A stretch of DNA of 64,000 nucleotides. Source: Choanephora cucurbitarum (Eukaryota; Mucoromycota; Mucoromycetes; Mucorales; Choanephoraceae). Positions 12,919 to 24,533 of the stretch are shown here, one piece after another. Under the pieces are notes generated by a model. It had not been told where the DNA came from. It saw only the letters and a program-made list of their open reading frames with translations, and made no database searches. The stretch covers positions 62,001 to 126,000 of the forward strand of contig JAIWNI010000015.1 of the NCBI GenBank assembly GCA_025331435.1. Reading direction: 5' to 3'. The stretch's first letter is position 1. Each line of letters starts with the position of its first letter. Both the position numbers and the translations under genes were made by a program.

Positions 12919-13773
12919 ATGTCCAGCAAGACACCTAATGATGTACTGAAAAAGATAACTAAATCCAACATCACCAAGCATACAACAGGTCATAAAAGTG
13001 TAACCTCTACTCGTCTTAAAGACGTCTTTATCAATAGTGAGCAAAGAGAAGGACTGATGACGGCTTGCTCTAAAGGCGATCTTCCAAAAGGCAAGCTTAT
13101 ACTATTTGTTATTAGAAAATGCAAGAGAACTCAAAGTAGCCATTAGTCACCTATCTTTTGGAACAAAAAAAGACAGGGCTGAATCCTGACTTGATACGAG
13201 ATTCAAAATTACGTACACCTTTATTGGTAGCATGTGCTGCTGGTCAGGCTGCTGTTGTTCGTCAACTGATTCGATATGGAGCAGACGTGAATAATCCAAT
13301 GGGTGATATTGTAGGTAACAAACCATTGGATTTGGCTGTCATTTCCAATGATGTCGATACTGTCTTGGTCTTGTTAGAGGCAGGTGCTCATATCCATCGA
13401 CATACTACAGACAATCAATCAGGTCTACAGACACGACTAAGAGCGGCCACACGAACACCTTTGGATTTAGCGAATTCTCGACTAGATTTACTTATCTCTC
13501 AATCAAATTCGACTAACCGAAAGAGTATGGATCAAGTATTGAAGGTAAAAGAAGGAGTGGTGTATATATACATGGATTCCACCATAATAATAAAAAACAA
13601 GGAATTAGATCATTGAACTCTTAAAGCACTTTGTGGCACCAAATGAAATGGATGAAATCACAGAGTTAACCAGTAAACTTGCTTGTAGTGAGACTCAAAA
13701 GAATGAAAAGGATGAAGATGTGTTTATCATGAAGAGCTTAAAAGATGTTATTTCTCGAATAAAGATTGAATGA
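12919..13773 (+). CDS. Ankyrin-repeat protein, ANKRD54-like
   Basis: Three exons (12919-13090, 13147-13544, 13609-13773) encode 244 residues. The middle has three ankyrin repeats with LRTPLLVACAAGQAAVVRQL, KPLDLAVISNDVDTVLVLL and RTPLDLANSRLDLL. After the repeats comes IIELLKHFV...EITELTSKL, which parallels the C-terminal helix pair of animal ANKRD54. The first intron (13091-13146) starts with GC rather than GT (donor GCAAGC). Reading through it breaks the frame, and the GC-AG removal restores an ankyrin helix (KGDLPKVTYLLEQ), so I trust it. The 3' end overlaps the end of the DDRGK1-like gene on the other strand by 26 bp. ANKRD54 in animals is a shuttling scaffold for Tec kinases; no such role is implied here. 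Confidence 0.75.
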
Positions 13774-14650
13774 TGATTTGATCATCTTGCTGTACAGATA
13801 GTTTGCCTTGATCTCGAAACAACTGATTTAAGCGCTTATAGTCCTCTGGTGTGACAAACAAAAACATATCTTCTCCAGACCACAACGATAGATTGAATTC
13901 ATCATCTTGAGCACATAATTGCTTCAGTATATCGATCACATCTTCTTTTGACAATCCAACAGACTGTGCCAGTTCATTTAAATCACATAATTTTGTTCTC
14001 TAAAGACCGTTACATCAGCAAGAGATTGAAGCAACACACACATACACAATGCTCAATTACCTGAACCCATTGCTTCACCTTATGGCTGTATTTGCCAAAC
14101 CGAGCTTGTTTCTTTTTAGCATCTTTCTCTTGTAATTGTTGTCGTTTGAATTCTTCCTTTTGTTCTTGTCTTGCTCTTTTCTCCTTCTCTTTCCGAAGTC
14201 GCTGTAGTTCATCCTGGTTTCGAATGGATTCTTCCATCTTTCTCTGTCGAAACTGTTCTTCTGCTACTTCCTCTTGTGCTCTGCGTATCTCTCTTTGTTG
14301 ATCCATATACTCTCGGTACTGGCGCATCTGTTCTTTACGCTTTAACTTTTCGCCTCGCTTCTTACCGATCTTTCTGATGTGAAGAGTACTTGAAGAGGAA
14401 GCTGTAGGTGCTTCATCCTCTGAAGACTCGTGAGGTGGTGTGATGGGCGCTAGATCGTCGTCATCTTGATAAATGGATGCTAATAAAGTGTTCAGCAAAA
14501 ACGAGTAGGATGGACAACGCTTAACTTACTGTTGATCTGAGGATCTTTTAGTTTTTTTCGAATGTCAAGTAGGACGAAAATACAAATGAAACAAATGATA
14601 ATGGGTATAAACACGATAACTGGGAGGCCTTCAGCTTCTTTCGTTGTCAT
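13748..14650 (-). CDS. DDRGK1: DDRGK1-like UFM1-pathway protein (UFBP1)
   Basis: Three exons on the minus strand (14650-14530, 14479-14061, 13999-13748) give 263 residues. A single N-terminal membrane helix lies at residues 10-29 (VIVFIPIIICFICIFVLL). An acidic linker with SSEDEAP follows, then a long Arg/Glu/Lys/Gln coiled coil (about residues 70-175), then a C-terminal winged-helix-like domain with LNELAQSVGLSKEDVIDIL and FLFVTPEDYKRLNQLFRDQG. This is the exact order of DDRGK1, the ER-membrane adaptor that holds the UFM1 ligase UFL1. The name-giving D-D-R-G-K motif is replaced by a W-S-G-E-D segment just before the FLFVTPED strand. Its 3' end runs into the ANKRD54-like gene. A fungal DDRGK1 is noteworthy because most Dikarya lack ufmylation. 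Confidence 0.85.
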
Positions 14651-15262
14651 ATTTGTTTATTTTTATTTTTTACTCTAACAAAATAAAAATAAAAATAAAA
14701 ATGACAAACGTCATATCTTGTGTCTGCATACTTATTTGTTGAATGGTATGTGACACAGGAATATAGATATAGTATTTCTGTGGATGATCCATTTAGAGTA
14801 GATGAGTTAACACTATTATCGTTTTACACAGTTGAACTAACAGAAAAAGAAAATACAGGACTTGCCTCCCTAGTTCAAGTCTACTTGATTTGATCTGCAA
14901 TCCAATTTGCATACAAAGAAATAGCAATGGTTATGCAAACAAATCCATAAAAAAATGTTGTTTAACAAAGTCTTTATTCATTACATACATCAAAGGAAAT
15001 AAAACAAGCTTAAGCAATGTAGACGTATGTGCTCTTTTTAGTTATTTGACTGCGTCCTCTCAAAAGAAATCCTCAAAATAATAAACTCGGTTGACATTAC
15101 TCGGCTTACAATGAACAAATACACAGCTATTGGACCCATTCAAAGGCATCGTTTCATTGTTCTCCAAATGACTTGTAAACATTCATTATTGTTGACAACT
15201 TCCTTATAAATAACAAAGGAACTCTCACAACAAGAGCTCTTCATTCAACAAATCCTCTCATA
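14651..15262. other. Intergenic: divergent leader of DDRGK1 and promoter of secreted protein 1
   Basis: About 610 bp. It holds the divergent leader of DDRGK1 (A/T runs with AAATAAAAATAAAAAT near 14680) and the promoter of the secreted protein gene at its right end. No further ORF is supported. Confidence 0.55.
15174..15218 (+). promoter_or_regulatory. Promoter block of secreted protein 1 (TGTAAAC + TATA)
   Basis: A TGTAAACATT motif (forkhead-like core TGTAAAC) is followed after about 18 bp by CCTTATAAATAACAAAG, a TATA box about 60 bp before the ATG at 15263. The same CCTTATAAATA core, preceded by ATTGTTG, stands before the paralogue at 17147. The whole TGTAAACATT...CCTTATAAATAACAAAG block recurs at 17855-17902. 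The forkhead reading is inference. Confidence 0.6.
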
Positions 15263-15640
15263 ATGAAATTTTTCGCTCTCTTTGTACTGACTGCTATGGC
15301 TCTCTTGTCGGCTGTCTCTGCTGATACTTGGTCTGTTGACATGCAGTGTTTAGTTGATACACAAATTATATTAAGGCACTCAAATGAACTTGGATCTCAG
15401 AGTATTGTTTGGAGCCAGGCTCAACTAGAAGGTGGAAAAGAACTTTGCAGCAGCGATCAAGTCATCTGCGTTAAAGACGTTACTGTCAAGAAGAACGATT
15501 GCCGAGAAGTGACCATTGACTTCAAGGTTCAGTATGGAAACAAATGGTCAAACAATATCAATACAGTCATCTATGGTGTCTGGTCTAGTGCAGGTTACCT
15601 TAGTAGAGTATATAAGTTTTTTCCAGTATTTGAGCCATAA
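15263..15640 (+). CDS. Small secreted four-cysteine protein 1 (tandem paralogue)
   Basis: An intronless gene for 125 residues: a cleavable signal peptide of about 20 residues (FFALFVLTAMALLSAVSA) and a mature domain of about 105. Four cysteines are spaced as MQC, ELCSSDQVIC and NDC, suggesting two disulfides. I recognise no family. It aligns without gaps over its whole length to the protein at 17147-17524. The best conserved stretches are HSNELGSQ, ELCSSDQVICVKD and DFKVQY-NKWSNNI. The alternating polar/hydrophobic pattern suggests a beta-sandwich (inference). It could be a wall or effector-like protein of Mucoromycota. Nothing in the sequence indicates enzyme activity. Confidence 0.75.
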   Translation: MKFFALFVLTAMALLSAVSADTWSVDMQCLVDTQIILRHSNELGSQSIVWSQAQLEGGKELCSSDQVICVKDVTVKKNDCREVTIDFKVQYGNKWSNNINTVIYGVWSSAGYLSRVYKFFPVFEP

Positions 15641-17146
15641 TAATGCTATTTAAATAAAGTAAAGATGTTGCTTAAAATCAAAAAGGAACTATATATGAGC
15701 ACATTCGATATATCGAAGCGTGGTTTATTTATGCACAGGCATTATTTACTCTATCTTTTTCTCATCAAAGCTTTCCTATATATATATAAAGTCAAAACTC
15801 TGTTTAGTCTTCCATACTTCGTTGTATAAATGTCACATTAAAAAAAAGCGTTTACAATCTGAACTGCTACCTTGTGATATGAAGTGGCCATTTGTACTGT
15901 TCTTCAGTACAAGCCTTTATTCTCCTTCGTTAATTTGTTGTTCTACAGGATAAGGACCCATCCACCCCCTCTTGCCATTGAACTTTTGTCGACTTTGGCA
16001 TTCATTTTTCAAGTGACTATGCTATCATGCCTAATCCTTTACTGTGACACCAACCAGTTGAACATACGTCAGTCGTGATATATACGAATAATTCACTATT
16101 CAAGTTGTCTACAGATAGGTTGTGTAGAGACGTGGTTGTAGCTCAATCTGTCCTTCCTTTTTGTTATTTCTAAGCACCTCTCTCCTTCTACCATTGAAGA
16201 TGTTATCCAGAGCAGATCAATCTGTCCTCCGTCGACAATTAATTGGCCACTCCCCTCCCCCTGTAGAGAACGATGCTCCTTTACTGCCTTTCGGCGCCAC
16301 ATTCTTCTGACATCGCTCAACCATAGGATACTTGTCTGACAGCAGAGGCTCAAGCCATTTTGCGATCTACCACTCTAGCCACCTCATCCATCGAAGAACC
16401 CTTGACTCTGCTTCTCCACGTCGCAGTACACTTACCTTCGTTCTAACTTCCGTGTTGTGTGCTGCATGCTGCCTTGTCTGTGCACATATTCTTTATGCCA
16501 ACTTATTTGTGATTCCAATGCTGGTGTAACCATGCCCTATCTCCTATCTCTGAGCAACCTATGGCTGCTGTGTGATAGTCTAAAAAAAAAAAAAGAGACA
16601 GCAAATGAACACACAAAAGAGGGTACTACTAAGCAAGGCCTTTGCTCATTACATACACACATACGTACATACATGCAAAGGATATGTTTCTGTTTCTGAC
16701 GACCAAACCATGTCTGTACAGTCTCTTCAAGAAGAAGTTAGTTGAATAATGAAATCAATTGACATACATATGTTCATAAGAAGCAAATACACGTATATGT
16801 ATAGGTAAATAACAGAGAAACGATTCATATCAAAATATAAACAAAGCCAGAAAAAAGAGGAGGCAGGAGGAGCAGGCCTATTGACTGGAGGCACGAACTT
16901 AACACTCAAAGTAATATCAGCCAGCTTTGATTGTCTATTTTAAGGAGAATACTAAACCTCTTTTGCCGATATCGACAATGTAGCCAATAGCCACATATTC
17001 ATTGTTGAATCAATGTTATGTGTATGCATCATTTCATTATTTTTATAGAAATCTATTGTTGTTGTCTATTTCCTTATAAATAGTAGAAGGCCTTTCTATC
17101 TAGTCCTTCAGTCACTCCCCCCCCCTCCTCTACACACATATACATA
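15641..17146. other. Intergenic between the paralogues, with a C-rich foreign-looking block
   Basis: About 1.5 kb separates the two paralogues, and the stretch is long for this window. From about 15955 to 16560 base composition shifts: the plus strand becomes C-rich with many TCTCC, CCCC and CCATC runs, unlike the AT-rich flanks. No intact ORF, terminal repeats or recognisable domain was found in it. It may be a decayed insertion. The last 100 bp hold the leader of the second paralogue, including a C10 run at 17118-17127. Confidence 0.45.
17055..17090 (+). promoter_or_regulatory. Promoter block of secreted protein 2 (TATA)
   Basis: ATTGTTGTTGTCTATTTCC leads directly into TTATAAATAG, about 65-75 bp before the ATG at 17147. 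It matches the ATTGTTGACAACTTCCTTATAAATA stretch of the first paralogue (read in two parts: ATTGTTG and TTCCTTATAAATA), so the duplication included the core promoter. Confidence 0.6.
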
Positions 17147-17524
17147 ATGAAACTAATGATTCCCTTTGTGTTGGCTGCTCTGACTCTTCTATCGGTTGTC
17201 TTTGCTGATATTTGGACTCTCAACTTGTATTGCTCTCTTGAAGCAGAAGTTTTACTATTGCACTCAAATGAACTTGGGTCTCAAACTATTCTCTGGAACA
17301 AAGATAACCTGAAGGGTGGAAGCGAACTTTGTAGCAGCGATCAAGTCATCTGTGTCAAGGATGCTACTATCAATATGAACAGTTGTGAAGAAGTCACCTT
17401 TGACTTTAAGGTCCAGTATGCCAACAAATGGTCCAACAACATCACTGCAGTTCTCCATGGCAAACTTTCTAATGTTGGTTACACTAGTAAAGCGTATACA
17501 TTTAATCCATCATTTCAACCATAA
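17147..17524 (+). CDS. Small secreted four-cysteine protein 2 (tandem paralogue)
   Basis: An intronless 125-residue protein, the same length as its neighbour at 15263-15640, with a signal peptide (PFVLAALTLLSVVFA) and the same four cysteines. Differences cluster in the first 30 mature residues and at the C-terminus. The ELCSSDQVICVKD core is identical in both copies, which suggests purifying selection on the disulfide-bonded centre. Two NNIT/NNIN-type sites lie near residue 95; the second copy has a true N-glycosylation sequon (NNIT). Function is unknown. Location is predicted outside the cell. Confidence 0.75.
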   Translation: MKLMIPFVLAALTLLSVVFADIWTLNLYCSLEAEVLLLHSNELGSQTILWNKDNLKGGSELCSSDQVICVKDATINMNSCEEVTFDFKVQYANKWSNNITAVLHGKLSNVGYTSKAYTFNPSFQP

Positions 17525-17854
17525 TGATGTCATTCATAATAGAAAATAAAAGATACCATCTTGTCGAAACATTTCTGCATCTTTATAGCAGAAAAAGAGG
17601 GGGAGTCTGTAAGACCAAAGTATGATTTAGTCTTCCGCACTCCACTTGTAGCACATAGAAAAGGAAAATGTAGTCAGATTGATGTCAAATGTAACCACTT
17701 CTTTTAGTTCATCTTCTATATGCCCAAGGTAACACAAGAGTCATTTTGTTTAGTCATGACTTCAACTATTTCAAAAGAACATATTTTGTGATTTCTATGA
17801 CACGCCCTATATATATATGTATACAGCTTTTCGGATTTTAATATGCCGATAAAA

Positions 17855-17902
17855 GTGTAAACATTGATACTATTTTAAGCCCTAGCCTTATAAATAACAA
17901 AG
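17855..17902 (+). promoter_or_regulatory. Orphan third copy of the secreted-protein promoter block
   Basis: TGTAAACATTGAT is followed about 20 bp later by CCTTATAAATAACAAAG, matching the promoter block of the 15263 gene over both motifs with similar spacing. No ORF with a signal peptide follows on the plus strand: the first ATGs downstream give only a few codons. It may be the remains of a third paralogue or may serve an unannotated RNA. Confidence 0.4.
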
Positions 17903-18081
17903 CCCAACCTTTTCCTTGGCTTAAAATAAAAAGCCCACATTTCCAATGCTGCTTGTACAACCTTAACTTGGCAGGATTTTGTTATTTCATGATGAAGACA
18001 TGATTTATTTACAGGGTATCATTTTATACAACAATAGTCAAGCCTAATTCTATATGTACATCTATAGCAAGTTGATGAAAA

Positions 18082-18318
18082 TCAGAACATCAATGAACTA
18101 AGGGCTACAAAAATGACCAGTGCAAGTAATGGATCACTGGAGGATATCACGGTATCTGAAGAAGCATACTGTCTCTTTACTATGTAAGCATCTGTAACAT
18201 TCTAACCGTGAAGCATCAGTATCATCTCGCTTGTCTTGTTTCTATTGTTTACCTTGGGCATATCAGCACCATAGACAACAGCCATCAAACATACAAAGAC
18301 AAACAGTGACTTTATCAT
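18082..18318 (-). CDS. Tiny GPI-type or tail-anchored secreted protein (two exons)
   Basis: I read exons 18318-18253 and 18201-18082, joined across a 51-nt GT-AG intron (donor GTAAAC, acceptor GGTTAG), giving 61 residues. The N-terminus is a signal peptide (IKSLFVFVCLMAVVYGADMP). A short polar middle with one NVT sequon and a dibasic KR follows. The C-terminus is a small-residue stretch SSSDP then a hydrophobic tail LLALVIFVALSSLMF ending at the stop, the shape of a GPI-attachment signal. If both ends are cleaved, only about 25 residues would stay at the surface. No family is recognised. The in-phase splice joining two such clearly functional ends is the main support; it needs transcript evidence. 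Confidence 0.5.
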
Positions 18319-19038
18319 TTCTTTGTTAAATAATGAAAGAAAGAAAAAAAAAAGGAAGGAAAGAAAAAGAACAATCCTATTTTATAACTGACAAGTTTGG
18401 GAATCAGCCAACATTTTAACAATATGGCTGAATCTTAAACCTTATCCCGCCTAAATTTGCCCCTTTCTACCCTCCAAATTGCTGTCTTAGATCGGAGATT
18501 GAATGATGGCGTATTGGTCAAAGCTTGTCTCTGTTTTTTTTAATCAATAAAATTCTGATAGATCATTTAATAAACATCACTTTTATCTTGAGACAATAGG
18601 ATTATCTGTATAAAAATTCAATGTCATTAGAATGAGGAGTGAATTAAGAGACTTGACTAAGATCATAAACTATCTCTTTCTATGGAAATAGATGATGATA
18701 AGAAACAAGACTTTTAAATGTTGTCACTAAGGCAGTAAAGGGTAAATTTACTCAATAAACTCAAGTCACTACTAACCCCCCTCTCTCTCTTTCTTCAATT
18801 AATTCAAGCTATCAATGCATCATTTGTGACATTAGCATGATTTCACCTTCTTTTTTAATGATTATCGAAACAAGGTAAATTCAACTGATAAAAAAAAACA
18901 TTAAAAGAAAAAAAAAGATGCGCATCATTTCATCTCCGACCTAAACAAACATGTTGGGAGGGCCAAATGAACTCTCATTTTCTTTCTTTTTTCTCTCTCT
19001 CTCTTCTTCTTATATACACAAAAAAAAAGAGCGGGAAA

Positions 19039-20612
<1,574 letters not shown>

Positions 20613-20730
20613 GTTATTATTATTTTATAAGGAAAAGAAAAAAAACATTAATTTGCTTATAATACTACAGGCAGGCCCTCTTTTCTTTTTTTCTTTTTTT
20701 TTGGCTATTAAATAAACTTTATTATTATTA

Positions 20731-22671
20731 TTAAGCAGGTGTTTGTTTGTTAATAGGCTGTTGATTGATATTATTCTGTACTTGATTCATGATATCTGCA
20801 TCATGAACAGCAGATTGACCACCAAAGATTTCATCCATTTCTTCAAGTGTACGACCCTTGGTTTCTATTAAAAGAGAGAAAATACATGAGTTTACTGTCT
20901 ATCTTTTCTTTTTTTTAAGGCTTACCTGGCACAAAGAACCATACAAAGAAGAAGGAAAGAATCAAGAAACAGGCAAAGAAGATATAAGTACCATAAGTAA
21001 TGTTCTCAAGCATGACAGGCACAATTAAACCAATAATAAAGTTATTCATCCAGTTAGAGGATGTAGTCACACTCATGGCCTTTGCACGAGCTCTTAAGGG
21101 GAAGATTTCAGCAGGAATGACCCAACCGATAGGACCCCAGGTACAGGCAAAACAGGCAATGAAGACATAGATAAAGGCAACACTGACCCAACCCTCTGCT
21201 GTATGGTTAGGCCAGTCATGTTGGAACAAGGCAGTGATGATAGCCACAATAATCATACAGATAGCCATCAGAACAGAAGCAACCATCAAGGCAATCTTAC
21301 GACCGACCACATCCAAAAAGAAGACAGTAGGGAAGGTCATGACAAAGTTAATGATACCAACAACACCTGTGGCCAACAGAGAGACAGAGTTTCCTGTCAA
21401 ACCAACCGACTGGAAGATCTTGGGTGCATAGTAGATCAAGGCATTCATACCTGTGAATTGTTGAAAGAACATGATCATACTGCCAATGACCACACGATTG
21501 AAGATACCCTTGCGGAACAGTTCGCGATAACCAGCCAATTCAATCATCAAGCGACCCTTGCTGCCTTGATCGATGTATTGAGGGTATTGTTGTCTTTCGA
21601 CAATACGATCAAATTCAACAGTGGCCTTGATTTCTTTCCATTCTTCAACCACATCAGGGTGGTCTTGAGGGAGACGACGTAGTTTGGAAATCACCTGAAG
21701 GGCTTCTTCTTCTCTTCCTTTGCTCATCAACCAGCGTGGCGAAAAGGGGAAGAAGAGGATACCGACACCAAGGACAAGTGCAAATGCAATCTGGATACAG
21801 AGTGGCACACGCCATGAAGCCTCTCCTTGGACTCGTGTGAGGCCATAATCAATCCAGAAAGAGATCAAAATACCAAATGTCACAGCCAGTTGTTGTAATG
21901 ACACCAGAGAACCACGAATTTCAGGTGGAGAGATTTCAGATTGATAGAGAGGTCTATTATGTAGTGTTAGTTTTGCTTTAGGCCAAGCATAAGATGGTGA
22001 CTTACACTAGCAAACTAAGTGAACCTACACCCATACCAGTCACAAATCGACCACCTAGCAGATAACCAATGTTTTGAGCACCACCTTGAATAGAACTTCC
22101 CAAGAGAAAGATGACAGTAGCCAAGATGATAGAGTATTTTCGACTGATTCTATCAGCAAAATAACCAATGATCCAAGCACCTACCCAGGCACCTAATTCT
22201 AGAATGGAGACCATGAAACCTGTTTGAGTTGAGTTTAAGGGAAATCGATTGACGAAATCGTCCATTTCTTGCACTTTAAAAAAAAAGAAAAGGTTTAGTC
22301 TATCTTGGCTTGTTATAGATAAAGTCAAACCCCATACCTCCTGAAATAACACCTTGGTCATCTAAAAAAGAAGAGATCAGTAACATGGTATACACTCTTC
22401 AAGCATTGCTCTTGAACTTACAGCCAAACAAGACGCCACCAATTGAGGCAAATACAGCAGTAAAGCAAACATAAGGGTTCTTGACGAAACCTGTGAAACC
22501 ATTGGATGTCTTTCTTTTAGTGGTATATACATCACTTCCTGAGGATGTAGAAGGATATGTCTTGACTTGTTTCTCTTGGTTATTCACATTATCGTCGAAT
22601 TGAGTCGAGTCTATATAAGGTGGATCTTGGGTATGATGATTAGATTCCCGGACAGGATGTTGATAGCTCAT
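20731..22671 (-). CDS. MFS sugar (hexose) transporter
   Basis: Five exons on the minus strand (22671-22422, 22361-22338, 22273-22006, 21953-20926, 20864-20731) encode 567 residues. The sugar-porter signatures are present: DQGVISG after helix 1, GRFVTGMGVG, PLYQSEISPPEIRG after helix 4, the QQFTGMNALIYYAP motif of helix 7, GRK after helix 8 and PETKGRTLEEMDEIF at the C-terminus. Twelve hydrophobic segments can be counted. The cytosolic N-terminus is long (about 70 residues) and rich in Ser, Asp and Gln. The second exon is only 24 nt and codes for the DQGVISG motif, so correct micro-exon use is essential. The substrate is probably a hexose; specificity cannot be read. The leader holds A-rich tracts. 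Confidence 0.92.
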
Positions 22672-24533
22672 TTCTTATTGGTGTTAATATGAAAAAAAAA
22701 AGAAAAAAAAGAGAGTCAAAGAGGACCATGTCCTTATTTATAGACTATCATCTTTCTAGACTTTTAACCAAAGTCAATGATGTAGTTGAGCCATCCTAAA
22801 AAGAGTTATTTCATTACCTAAGTATGAAACACAAATCAACTGAAATTCCCTGAATATAACCCACATTTTATGAAAAAAACGGGTTTTTTAAGGGAAAGTC
22901 AACTGTTCATCTGAGTGACAAGTCGTCATAGGCATTGAACAAAAAAAAAAAGAGAGGGAGTGAACCACTTTTTTTTTGTTTCCAATGACACACATAACTG
23001 CTTTCTCTTTTTCTTGTCCGTAGTATTTATAGGGCGTATTTTAGAGTGTGGCCTGGATAGACGTCAGTTTTCCCCAGATTTTTTATTTTTTTGCCATGTT
23101 GTAAATTTGCCTAAATAAGGGAATTTTATTGTCTATTTTGTACTACCCTAGAGATAGATGACCTTTATAAAAAAGAAACACCTGTCATGTATATTGTGTC
23201 CTTAATTTCTGTATTCTGACATATTTGCTTCTTATGGGTTTATTCCCTCCCTTTCTTTTTTCTGTTCCTAATGTTGTCATTGAAAAAAAAAGAATATGTT
23301 TCATAGTAAGTGAGTGAGAGAGAATAGGCTTCCCTTTTATCTTATGTTGGACCCGAGTTTTATTTAGGCGCTAATTTTTTTTTTTTGTAAGCTAGAACGA
23401 AAAAGTTGGATTTAGCTTACGTAGTGATACCATCTGTGTGAAAATGACATTTAAAGAAAAAAAAAAGAGTCTATACTCAAACTTAATAGCTTAATTACCT
23501 AAGGTAGGTGTTTCGAAGATAAGAAGAATGGATTTGTTGATTGCTTCAAGTTGCTTAAGCTAGGCTAGAAAGGTATTGAATGCCTTGTGAGAGTAGAAAG
23601 GACAATATGATCCTGTAACAAGCTTCGGAAAAATCAAATACACTTGACTCCGTTTAAAGAGAAAGAACATGTCCCTTATTTCTACCATTCTGAATAACAC
23701 AGGAACCCGCCTTGTATTGACGTCATCTCTCTTATAAAAAAAAAAAGAGGTGGAGGACGATTCTGAAGCAGGTACTCTAGCAAAATGATCTTGACTTTGT
23801 TCAAATCATTTAGTTTGACCTCTTTTTTCTGTACTGTTACTATCTTTTGGATAGGTGCTTATCTATAGACATTTACTGTAGATAAATCAATAGAAAAGGG
23901 TTAGCATGCAATCTTGTTTCTTTGCATACCTTCTGTCAAACAGTCGCTCACGATCAGAATGAAAGATAGTCCGATTGAACACAAGTTAATCTCAACTATT
24001 TAGATAATCAACTTTAGATGATCAGACAGGGTAGCAGGCACCCTTACTGGTCTTATCCAATTGTAGCATCTCTCGTGATAAGCTACAGTGTGCATATCAG
24101 GTCTGCCTTGGTGGCCAAACAGGGTTGAACATGCCTTGCTTTTCGTTCATTTTCTGTACTAATAGAACAGAGCTGTGTTTTTCGTTCTTTTTCTTGATCG
24201 CTGATTTTCTGTAGAATCAGTCTTGTTTATTCAAATCCTAATGTTTCAAACAGAACACTCTCCTGTCTGCGTTACTAAACATAAATTAACATTGAAGTGT
24301 CAAATCTAAGATGATAATGAAGCTTGTGTAGCTACATTTTGTCACTAAACTCAAACTGATATTACATTGTCTTACATCTTCTGCTTTTATCAGAAACATG
24401 AAAATGCCACTAAATATAGTAACCTTACGATCATGATCACCTAAAAAAAAATAAGTCTACTAAGATTATGTCTTTATTGTATTACAGTATTATTGGTTGT
24501 CTATGTCTATTTAAAAGAAATCGCATTTATAGT
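22672..24533. other. Intergenic, no gene recognised
   Basis: About 1.86 kb between the leader of the transporter and the 3' end of the FUSC gene. It contains several A10-A12 and T10-T11 runs and a TATTTATAG element near 23025. No ORF with domain or splice support was found on either strand. Confidence 0.55.

Noticed and set aside
16125..16160. tRNA-like start (GTGGTTGTAGCTCAATCTG)
   Set aside because: It resembles a tRNA D-arm, but no anticodon arm, T-arm or acceptor pairing follows.
21203..21682. 159-codon ORF antisense to the hexose transporter
   Set aside because: Shadow of a strongly biased transporter coding frame; no domain features.
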